A stretch of 16,404 nt of DNA from JBKHJZ01 sp046537875 (GTDB taxonomy: Bacteria; Actinomycetota; Acidimicrobiia; Acidimicrobiales; VFJN01), in assembly GCA_046537875.1 (NCBI GenBank), contig JBKHJZ010000061.1:1-16404 (forward strand), written 5' to 3'. The position numbers and the translations under genes are program-made. This document shows, in pieces, positions 6,765 through 12,541 of the stretch (position 1 is its first letter; every line of letters starts with the position of its first letter). The notes under the pieces are model-generated. The model worked only from the letters and a program-made list of their open reading frames with translations, did not search any database and was not told the origin of the DNA.

Positions 6765-7475
6765 ATGTCCGGTCGAGACGACCTTCCCGACGTGGTCCCG
6801 CAGCTTTCCCGGGGCAAGCACCGGAGCCCGCGCAAGGGCGCCTGCTTCATGGAGCTGGCCTCGTACCTGGCGGGCGAGCGCTGGAGCGATCACCCGGCGT
6901 GTACGCACCCGCTGCTCGCCACCCTCGCCCGCCTCGTCAACGACCACACCTCCGACGCCGAGCGCCACCGCTTGGCCGTGCTGATCCCGTCGGTGATCGG
7001 CCTCACCGGCGACGACCCACGAGTGGATACCCAGATCGTGCTGCAGGCCGCGACGACGGCGCTGCCGGTGGCGGCGGCCGACCGCCAGCGCGTCCTCGCG
7101 GTGTCGATCCTGGCCGCCGAGCGGGCGCTCGCCCACGTGGAGGGTCGTCCGCCGGGCGAGCTCCAGGCGCGCAGCCGCCGCGCGCTCGCGCAGGCCCCGG
7201 ACGCCGCGGGGTGGGCCGAGCGGTTCACCCAGGGCATGAAGACGAGCCGGAAGGGGTTCCAGCTGCACGCGGCGCCGGCCACGCTCCGCCACGCGGTGGT
7301 GGGCATCGCCGAGGCGTGCACGCCCGATCCCGACGGACTGCTGCGCGATCTGCTCGCGGGGGCCATCGACGACTGCCGGACGCTGATCGGGGGCGACGGC
7401 CGCTCCGACGAAGCGGTCGAGCCGGCGGCGTGGGCGTCGGCGTGCGAGCTGGCCGGGCGGCGCCCGGTCGCCTGA
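6765..7475 (+). CDS. Conserved protein of unknown function
   Basis: The 236-residue product is mainly alpha-helical and rich in Ala and Arg, with no signal peptide or transmembrane helix. The N-terminal segment RGKHRSPRKGACFMELASYL, followed by AGERWSDHPACTHPLLATLAR, looks strongly conserved and contains two Cys and a His that could be structural; I do not know a function for it. The middle (about 60-125) and the end (about 150-205, with TLRHAVVGIAEACTPDPDGLLRDLL) form repeated helix-pair patterns. The ATG at 6765 has GGAG 6 nt upstream, and the conserved N-terminal motif follows within about 15 residues. A strong intrinsic terminator begins 54 nt after the stop codon, so the gene appears to be monocistronic. 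Confidence 0.78.
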   Translation: MSGRDDLPDVVPQLSRGKHRSPRKGACFMELASYLAGERWSDHPACTHPLLATLARLVNDHTSDAERHRLAVLIPSVIGLTGDDPRVDTQIVLQAATTALPVAAADRQRVLAVSILAAERALAHVEGRPPGELQARSRRALAQAPDAAGWAERFTQGMKTSRKGFQLHAAPATLRHAVVGIAEACTPDPDGLLRDLLAGAIDDCRTLIGGDGRSDEAVEPAAWASACELAGRRPVA

Positions 7476-7528
7476 CGGGCCTGCTCGCCGGGATCATCCG
7501 CGGATCGGGCTGGTCGCATCGCCGCGGC

Positions 7529-7561
7529 CGCCACGCGAACTACACGCGTGGCGTTGTTGTT
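7529..7561 (+). terminator. Intrinsic terminator
   Basis: CGCCACGCG (7529-7537) pairs perfectly with CGCGTGGCG (7545-7553) over a 7-nt loop AACTACA and is followed by TTGTTGTT (7554-7561). This is the only hairpin in the window with a real T-rich tail. It would end transcription from the gene at 6765-7475 and insulate the Fic gene. Confidence 0.75.
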
Positions 7562-7642
7562 CGGTTCAATTGATGTGGCTCCGACCCGCGCAACCCTGCA
7601 AAAGTGTTCGGTACAATTCGTCTCGCCATGACCGAACACTTT
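7558..7642 (+). promoter_or_regulatory. Fic promoter with three TGTTCGGT sites
   Basis: TGTTCGGT occurs at 7558-7565 and 7605-7612, and in inverted form (ACCGAACA) at 7631-7638. The last two belong to a perfect 12-bp inverted repeat, AAAGTGTTCGGT (7601-7612) and ACCGAACACTTT (7631-7642), with an 18-nt spacer. The spacer carries most of the -10 hexamer TACAAT (7612-7617) and the ATG at 7628. The predicted transcription start is near 7624, giving a leader of about 4 nt. No good -35 is visible, so an activator or an extended -10 may be used. Confidence 0.6.
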
Positions 7643-8644
7643 CATGTCCCTCGCCGCGGTCGTCCACCACGGGAAGCCGTGTACCGGCGGCTCGATACCC
7701 AGATCGCCGAACTCTGGCAACGACTTGGCGGTCTGCCGAGCCCGTTGGAGGCGGCCGGCATCTGGCGCGGGATCTGGTTCGAGGAAGCCCACCACTCCAC
7801 GGCCATCGAAGGCAACACGCTGGTGCTCAAGCAAGTTGAAGTCCTGTTGGCGGAGGGCCGCGCCATCGGCAACAAGGAGCTCGCCGAGTACATGGAGGTC
7901 AAGGGCTACGCCAACGCTGCGGACTGGGTCTACAGGCAGGCAAACGCACCGCCGATGACGACTGACCGACACATCCTCACGCTGACGGAACTGCGCCACG
8001 TCCACCGCACCGCGATGACCCCGGTCTGGGACGTGGCCCCGCATCCGGACGCAACCCCACGTGAGGCCCCCGGGAACTTCCGCGAGCACGATATCCACCC
8101 CTTCCCAGGCGGCATGAAGCCCATGAGTTGGGTTCTGGTGCCGAGCGCCCTCGATGCCTGGCTCGAGCGCGTCAACTCCATCCGGCCGCGCGAGTCGACC
8201 TTTCCAGAATCGCTTGCGGCCGCACACGCGGAGTTCGAGCGGATCCACCCGTTCCTGGACGGGAACGGCCGAGCGGGCCGCCTTGTGATGAACCTAGTGC
8301 TCGTCCGCCTCGGCTATCCACCAGCCGTGGTGTACAAGCGGGACCGCTCCGACTACCTGAAGGCCCTCCGACGAGCTGACGCCGGTGAACCCGGCGCCTT
8401 GGGCGAGCTGATGGCTCGGGCCATCCTCGACAACCTCTACCGGTTCGTGGTCCCCGCTGTAGCCGGCCCGGCTCGTCTCGTGCCACTGGCCGCACTCGCC
8501 AACCATGAGATCAGTGCCGATGCACTACGGACAGCAGCAGCCCGAGGCCGGCTGCAGGCCACACGAGGTCCCGACGGAATGTGGAGGAGCTCTCGGAGGT
8601 GGGTCGACGACTACCTCGCTGCGCGCTACCGGCGGGAGAGGTGA
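7628..8644 (+). CDS. Fic family AMP-transferase with C-terminal HTH (class II)
   Basis: The 338-residue protein carries the complete Fic active site HPFLDGNGRAGR with catalytic His207, so it can be expected to transfer AMP from ATP to hydroxyl groups of target proteins. The N-terminal inhibitory helix motif STAIEGN (Ser57 to Glu61) fits (S/T)xxxE(G/N), which places the protein in class II, where Glu61 blocks ATP in the resting state. The flap region FREHDIHPFPGG lies near 155-167. The C-terminus (about 285-332, with LVPLAALANHEISADALRTAAARGRL in two parts and a WRSSRRWVDDYLAAR end) looks like a winged or excisionase-like DNA-binding domain. No separate antitoxin gene is adjacent. The ATG at 7628 follows the -10 element; an in-frame ATG at 7604 precedes it and would overlap the promoter. 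More A/T in third positions than neighbouring genes suggests acquisition. Confidence 0.93.
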   Translation: MTEHFHVPRRGRPPREAVYRRLDTQIAELWQRLGGLPSPLEAAGIWRGIWFEEAHHSTAIEGNTLVLKQVEVLLAEGRAIGNKELAEYMEVKGYANAADWVYRQANAPPMTTDRHILTLTELRHVHRTAMTPVWDVAPHPDATPREAPGNFREHDIHPFPGGMKPMSWVLVPSALDAWLERVNSIRPRESTFPESLAAAHAEFERIHPFLDGNGRAGRLVMNLVLVRLGYPPAVVYKRDRSDYLKALRRADAGEPGALGELMARAILDNLYRFVVPAVAGPARLVPLAALANHEISADALRTAAARGRLQATRGPDGMWRSSRRWVDDYLAARYRRER

Positions 8645-8976
8645 GCTCGCGGGACCGTCGATCCCTGGCCGACAACCATGCCCTCCCACAACGCGACTCA
8701 CCCCCGGCCCTCCAACATCGTCCGTCAGTCTCAGCGATGACCTCGGCTCCTTCCAGGCGTGGGGAGCCGGATGGGCTGCCTCGACGGCGCGGATGACGTA
8801 TGTCAGGGGGCGCGACGATCCCGCCCGAGGCTCTTGGAACGGTTGTCGGTGGGAGGTCCTGGCACCACCGTCGGCGTCGAGGGCCGCACCCGCAGGTCCC
8901 GGCGCCGAGCGAACGGCGATGAGTCTGCGCCCGCGGATCGGTCCCATCCGGTGAGAGCCCGCCACAGGAGGCGCCG
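8645..8976. other. 332-bp region without a supported gene
   Basis: Between the Fic and STAS genes no frame shows the strong third-position G/C bias or a recognisable domain. The end of the stretch holds AGGAGG (8966-8971), the ribosome site of the STAS gene. GGAAC at 8836-8840 resembles an ECF -35 but lacks a convincing -10. Confidence 0.6.
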
Positions 8977-9321
8977 TTGGCCCACCGCAGCGATCCACCG
9001 CCCCGTCCGGTGGACGAGCCACGCCGGACGGTGGCGACGGACGCCGCGGTCATCTGCGTGCGCGGTCCGGTGGCACCACCGGGCGGCCCGGGCCCGTGCG
9101 GCCGGGTGAGCGCGCTGATCCGGGGCGGCGCCTGCACGGTGGTGGTGTGCGATGTCGGCTGCCTCACCACGCCCACCCTGGCGACGATCGGTGCGCTCGC
9201 CCGGCTGGCGCTCACCGCCCGGCGAGCCGGCGGGGCGATCCGCCTGCGCAACGCCTCCCCCCGGCTGCACGCGCTCGTGCGGTTCGCCGGCCTGGCCGAC
9301 GTGCTACCCGCCGACGACTGA
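8977..9321 (+). CDS. STAS-domain protein (anti-sigma-factor-antagonist-like)
   Basis: The 114-residue protein has a STAS-like fold pattern: a strand (AAVICVRGPV), a helix (GRVSALIRG), the central strand TVVVCDVGCL followed by the helix TPTLATIGALARLALTARRAG, and an end strand and helix (IRLRNASPRLHALVRFAGLADVLP). In SpoIIAA-type antagonists a DSSG motif with a phosphorylatable Ser sits at the start of that helix; here the equivalent is Pro-Thr67-Leu-Ala, so phospho-regulation, if any, would use Thr. STAS proteins with this pattern are common in actinobacteria and their partners are mostly unknown. The TTG start at 8977 is chosen because AGGAGG lies 5 nt upstream (8966-8971). The last 18 bp overlap the convergent sigma factor gene. 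Confidence 0.75.
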   Translation: MAHRSDPPPRPVDEPRRTVATDAAVICVRGPVAPPGGPGPCGRVSALIRGGACTVVVCDVGCLTTPTLATIGALARLALTARRAGGAIRLRNASPRLHALVRFAGLADVLPADD

Positions 9322-10320
9322 TTCCGGTTCGAGGCGCGGGGGCAGGCCGAAGAGCGGGAAGTACCGCTCGGTGTCGAGGAAGTGGTGGAGCCCGACGATG
9401 CCGGTGGGTGTCGCCTCGATCACCTGCAGGCCCCACGGCTCCCACCCGCCGTCGGGGCTGGGCTTGTACTGGCCGAACGCCGGGAGCCCGTTGGCCGCGA
9501 CCGGCACCAGCCGGGAGCCCCGGCACGCGGCGCCCGGGCCGACGTAGAACGCGGCGATGTCGGCCGTGCCCTGCAGCCACAGCGCGAAGGGCGGCATCGA
9601 GAACGCGGCGTCGTCACGGACGAGCGACACCAGCGCGTCGATGTCGTAGCGCTCGAAGGCGTCGACGTAGCGGGCGAGCAGCGCCTGCTGCTCCTCGTCC
9701 ATCGCGACCTGGGGTTGGTCGGTGGCGACGCCGCTGTCCGCCAGCGTGGCCCGCGCCCGCTGCAGGGCGCTGTTGACCGATGCGACCGTGGTGTCGAGCA
9801 GCTCGGCGACCTCGCTGGCCTGCCAGCGCAGGACCTCGCGCAGGATCAGCACCGCCCGCTGGCGCGGCGGCAGGTGTTGCAACGCAGCGACGAATGCGAG
9901 CCGGATCGACTCGCGCGCCGCGGCCAGGTCGGCCGGATCGCCGTCGTCGGGCAGGACCCGGCTGTCGGGCACCGGGCCGACCCAGGTGCGCTCCGGGAGC
10001 GGCGCACCGAGCGGCGCGGTGGCCGGCGACGCCGGGCCGAGATCCATCGGCCGGGCCCGGCGCTGGGGGCCGCCCAGCATGTCGAGGCACACGTTGGTGG
10101 CGATGCGGTACAGCCACGACCGCAGCGACGAGCGTCCCTCGAACCTGTCGTAGGCCCGCCACGCGCGCACCATCGTCTCCTGCACCGCATCCTCGGCCTC
10201 GAAGCCCGACCCCAGCATCCGGTAGCAGTACCCGGTCAGCTCGACCCGGTGCTTCTCCAGTTGGGGCTCGAGCTGCGCGGCCGGGCCCGGCGCGCCCGAC
10301 GGCGTTGCGACATCACCCAT
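9304..10320 (-). CDS. sigG: ECF sigma factor, SigG-like, with SnoaL-type tail
   Basis: The 338-residue protein matches the SigG/SigX5 group (TIGR02960-like, ECF56-like). Region 2 is near residues 20-85 (YCYRMLGSGFEAEDAVQET, then SLRSWLYRIATNVCLDML). Region 4 is near 155-200 (LPPRQRAVLILREVLRW and EVAELLDTTVASVNSALQRAR). The C-terminal 120 residues (from ALLARYVDAFERYDIDALV to HHFLDTERYFPLFGLP) form the SnoaL/NTF2-like domain found in these factors, thought to regulate activity in place of a separate anti-sigma factor. The ATG at 10320 is preferred, with a weak GAAGGG 6 nt upstream; the open frame extends to 10473, through the operator repeats. A TACGAT at 10381-10376 could be a -10 element. 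No anti-sigma gene is adjacent; the only possible partner is the overlapping STAS gene. Confidence 0.92.
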   Translation of the reverse strand: MGDVATPSGAPGPAAQLEPQLEKHRVELTGYCYRMLGSGFEAEDAVQETMVRAWRAYDRFEGRSSLRSWLYRIATNVCLDMLGGPQRRARPMDLGPASPATAPLGAPLPERTWVGPVPDSRVLPDDGDPADLAAARESIRLAFVAALQHLPPRQRAVLILREVLRWQASEVAELLDTTVASVNSALQRARATLADSGVATDQPQVAMDEEQQALLARYVDAFERYDIDALVSLVRDDAAFSMPPFALWLQGTADIAAFYVGPGAACRGSRLVPVAANGLPAFGQYKPSPDGGWEPWGLQVIEATPTGIVGLHHFLDTERYFPLFGLPPRLEPESVVGG

Positions 10321-10409
10321 CCTGGGCCCTTCCCTTCGATGTCCGGCACGAATGCGGCGGGACAGCAGCCCGGACATCGTAGGGACCACCACCGACAATG
10401 CGGTCGGCC

Positions 10410-10453
10410 GGATGGCACATCCCACTCGGCGGGATGGTACATCCCACACGGCG
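10410..10453. promoter_or_regulatory. Tandem 22-bp palindromic operator upstream of sigG
   Basis: Two directly adjacent 22-bp units (10410-10431 and 10432-10453) are identical at 20 of 22 positions. The core of each is GGATGG(C/T)ACATCCCAC, containing a palindrome; in the second, GGGATG-GTA-CATCCC is perfect. The 22-bp period, close to two helical turns, places both palindromes on the same face of the DNA. They lie about 90-133 bp upstream of the sigG ATG and 30-70 bp upstream of its possible -10 TACGAT (10381-10376). Confidence 0.7.
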
Positions 10454-10507
10454 GTCCACCGGGACCGCACCACCGAGAGCGGGCCCCGCGGACGGAACCG
10501 GCGGGCG

Positions 10508-10957
10508 CTACCCGGAGGCGAGGCTCACGAGGCCGTCCCGCCGCAGCGCCCTGGCCCCCGCCGCGGCGAACACCAGCGCCCCCACCACCTCGCCGGAGGC
10601 CGCCAGCCACGACAGCGCGTCCACGTCGCCGCTCGGGAACGAGTCGCTGAAGGCGCCCCAGTCGGGCAGGAAGTGGACCAGCGCGAACCCGAGGGCGAGG
10701 GGCAGCCCCGCGGCGACGGCGGCCGCCGGTCCCCAGCGGTGGCCGGCGAGCACCAGGCCGATCGCCACCACGGTCAGCACCGTCCCGGCGTTGCCGAGCA
10801 CCTCCACCTCGGTCGAGATCGCGTCGAGCCCCCGGCGGAGGTGGTCGGCCGTGTGCCCGACGAACGTGACGAGGAAGACGAGGGCGGCGGCCCGCAGCCA
10901 CCGGTCGGTTCCCCGGCGCTCCTCCTGAACGCCGCTCGGTTCGTTGGTCGCTGCCAT
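10508..10957 (-). CDS. Small four-helix membrane protein, function unknown
   Basis: The 149-residue product has four predicted membrane helices: about 20-38 (RAAALVFLVTFVGHTADH), 52-70 (GNAGTVLTVVAIGLVLAG), 74-96 (WGPAAAVAAGLPLALGFALVH) and 113-135 (LSWLAASGEVVGALVFAAAGA). Short conserved-looking motifs are GHTADHLRRG after helix 1 and HFLPDWGAFSDSFPSG before helix 4, with several His and Asp near the membrane. I do not recognise the family by function. The ATG at 10957 is supported by GGGAGGT about 8 nt upstream on the minus strand; the longer frame to 11257 has no coding character in its first 100 codons. It is followed by the sigG operator region and may be unrelated to sigG. Confidence 0.78.
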   Translation of the reverse strand: MAATNEPSGVQEERRGTDRWLRAAALVFLVTFVGHTADHLRRGLDAISTEVEVLGNAGTVLTVVAIGLVLAGHRWGPAAAVAAGLPLALGFALVHFLPDWGAFSDSFPSGDVDALSWLAASGEVVGALVFAAAGARALRRDGLVSLASG

Positions 10958-11064
10958 GCCCGTGCACCTCCCGGTCCTCCGTGCCCCCATCAGAGCACGC
11001 ACACCGCCGCAACGTTCCCACGGACCGCCGAACGGCGGCGTCCCCCGCCCCGGGTCGCCCGTGC

Positions 11065-11859
11065 TCAGCGGCGCTCGGCGATGGCCCGGGCCTCGCGGGC
11101 GACCCGGCGGGCCTCCTGCAGCGGGACCGGCGTGCGGGCCGACGGCGTCGACGCCCCCAGGACGGTCCGGGCGGCCGTCTCCGGGGTGGTGCGCCACCCG
11201 GCGTGGGCCACCACGGCCCGGCTGCCGGTGCGGGTGCAGACCAGATGGCCCACGCACCGACCGCCGAGGCGCAGGGGTGCGGCCGCGCCCCGGCGGGGCT
11301 CCGGGGGATCGCCGGTGGCGACGAGCGGGCGCTGGGTCACGCCCACCGTCGGGAGGCCGGCCACCGCGCCCAGGTGCAGGGCCAGCCCCGCGCCGCGGGG
11401 GTGGTCGAGGCCCGTGGCGTCCACCAGCAGCACGTCCGGTCGCACGGGAAGCCCGGCGACGGCGTCGCCGAGCACGGGCCCCTCCCGCAGCGCGAGCAGT
11501 CCCGGCACGTACCCCGCCGCCACCCGCCGCGACACGACCGACTGGGCGACCACGTCGTCGGCACGCCGCGGCGAGCCGTCACCGGCCGCGCCACGCAGGT
11601 GGCGGTCGACGGGGCGGCCGGCGTCGGGTGGTGCGGTGCCGGGGCGCCAGGCGACCGCGGCGGCCCAGGCACGGTCGCCCGGTTGCCCGGGCCCGGCCTG
11701 CCCGCGCCCGAAGGCCACGAAGCACCCCCCGACCACCGGGTCCGCCGGCGGCGTCCAGGGATCGCTCGCGAGCACCGCTGCGGCATCCCGCGCCAGGCGG
11801 TGCTGCAGCTCGACGAGCTCCCCGTCGCTCGCCGGCCAGCCGGGACCGTCGGCGCGCAC
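11065..11859 (-). CDS. Endonuclease V homologue, catalytic residues altered
   Basis: The 264-residue protein aligns with endonuclease V (Nfi), which cuts DNA or RNA near deoxyinosine or inosine. Recognisable stretches are VVGGCFVAF near 42-50, YVPGLLALREGPVL near 117-130 (Glu126, equivalent to E. coli Glu89), PDVLLVDATGLDHPRGAGLALHL in two parts near 141-163 (Asp147, equivalent to Asp110), LPTVGVTQRPL near 169-179, and AHAGWRTTPETAARTVL near 219-234. The first metal ligand, Asp35 in the ADVGF motif, is Phe47 here. The VDGHG motif has become VDATG, the KK of the GVAKK motif is QR, and the GHRVS His is Trp222. The fold is probably kept but normal nuclease activity is doubtful. The start is a GTG without a visible ribosome site, so the N-terminus is uncertain. 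It diverges from the DUF421 gene. Confidence 0.82.
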   Translation of the reverse strand: MRADGPGWPASDGELVELQHRLARDAAAVLASDPWTPPADPVVGGCFVAFGRGQAGPGQPGDRAWAAAVAWRPGTAPPDAGRPVDRHLRGAAGDGSPRRADDVVAQSVVSRRVAAGYVPGLLALREGPVLGDAVAGLPVRPDVLLVDATGLDHPRGAGLALHLGAVAGLPTVGVTQRPLVATGDPPEPRRGAAAPLRLGGRCVGHLVCTRTGSRAVVAHAGWRTTPETAARTVLGASTPSARTPVPLQEARRVAREARAIAERR

Positions 11860-11969
11860 GCTCGCATGATGGCGCAGGCACCCGCCCGCACCTGTTCACC
11901 CCGAGGCCAGCGGGTAGCGCTCTGCCGGCCGTCCCGACGCGGGACCGGCGAGCGACGGAAGGAACCGGC

Positions 11970-12497
11970 ATGGGTGAGTGGTTCGGAGCCAGTTGGAGCA
12001 CCATCGGATTCGTGGTGGCGAGCACCCTCGCCATGTACGCCACCCTGCTCGTGGCCGTCCGGATCGCCGGGCGGCGCACGGTGGCGCAGCTGTCGGCGTT
12101 CGACGTGATCGTGACGATCGCGCTGGGCACGCTCCTGTCGTCGACGGTCGTCGCCGCCGACCCCAGCTACGTCCAGGCGACGGCCGCGATCGTCACGCTG
12201 CTCGGTCTCCAGGTCGCGGTGGCCGCTCTGCGGGTGCGTTCACGGCTGCTGCGCCGGCTGCTCGAGTTCGAGCCCGAGGTCGTGGTGCGGGACGGCGAGC
12301 TGCGGCTCCCGACCGGGCTGACCTCGTCGCAGCTCAGCCAGGGCGAGCTGCACAGCCGGTTGCGGCAGCACGGGATCTTCGACGAGCGGCCGCTCGCGCT
12401 GGTGGTGCTCGAGCCCACCGGCAAGCTGTCGGTGACGCGCGAGGCGCCCGACGGGCCCTCGATCGTCCCGGGCGCCGACGGGCAGGACCGCCACTGA
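11970..12497 (+). CDS. DUF421 (YetF-type) membrane protein
   Basis: The 175-residue protein matches the YetF/DUF421 family. Three N-terminal membrane helices are visible (about 9-29, 36-57 and 63-85), with the family motif RIAGRRTVAQLSAFDVIVTIALGTLLSS split across the end of helix 1 and helix 2. The cytoplasmic C-terminal domain begins with LRVRSRLLRRLLEFEPEVVVRDGEL and continues with TSSQLSQGELHSRLRQHGIFDE and LVVLEPTGKLSV, which are typical of the soluble part. The family is linked to spore-coat or envelope functions in bacilli, but its biochemical role is unknown. The ATG at 11970 follows GGAAGGA by 8 nt. The gene is convergent with the molybdoenzyme operon, 44 bp apart. Confidence 0.88.
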   Translation: MGEWFGASWSTIGFVVASTLAMYATLLVAVRIAGRRTVAQLSAFDVIVTIALGTLLSSTVVAADPSYVQATAAIVTLLGLQVAVAALRVRSRLLRRLLEFEPEVVVRDGELRLPTGLTSSQLSQGELHSRLRQHGIFDERPLALVVLEPTGKLSVTREAPDGPSIVPGADGQDRH

Positions 12498-12508
12498 GGA
12501 ACTGCGCC

Positions 12509-12526
12509 GCACGGATGGACCCGTGC
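12509..12526. terminator. Hairpin between convergent genes
   Basis: GCACGG (12509-12514) pairs with CCGTGC (12521-12526) over a 6-nt loop in the 44-bp gap between the DUF421 gene and the molybdoenzyme gene. There is no T-tract; a bidirectional terminator role is inferred from position. Confidence 0.4.
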
Positions 12527-12541
12527 AGCGGCACCGATCCA

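Noticed and set aside
6890..8248. 452-codon minus-strand frame opposite the Fic gene and the unknown gene at 6765
   Set aside because: It spans two real genes and an intrinsic terminator on the other strand and has no domain or start signal.
7628..8644. Fic gene as half of a toxin-antitoxin pair
   Set aside because: No small antitoxin gene is adjacent on either side, and the inhibitory motif STAIEGN lies inside the Fic protein itself, as in class II enzymes.
8836..8860. GGAAC followed by GTCC as an ECF-type promoter for the STAS gene, possibly read by the adjacent SigG-like factor
   Set aside because: The spacing (15 nt) and the -10 part fit poorly, the start codon is more than 110 nt away, and short GC motifs of this kind are frequent here.
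9304..10473. Longer sigma factor start at 10473
   Set aside because: The extra 51 codons translate the tandem operator and promoter region, have no homology-like sequence and no ribosome site; the ATG at 10320 fits the family length.
11025..11038. CCGCCG-AA-CGGCGG palindrome after the endonuclease V-like gene as a terminator
   Set aside because: The stem is short, the loop must open to four bases, and no T-rich tail follows on the minus strand; it is not distinguishable from random GC symmetry.
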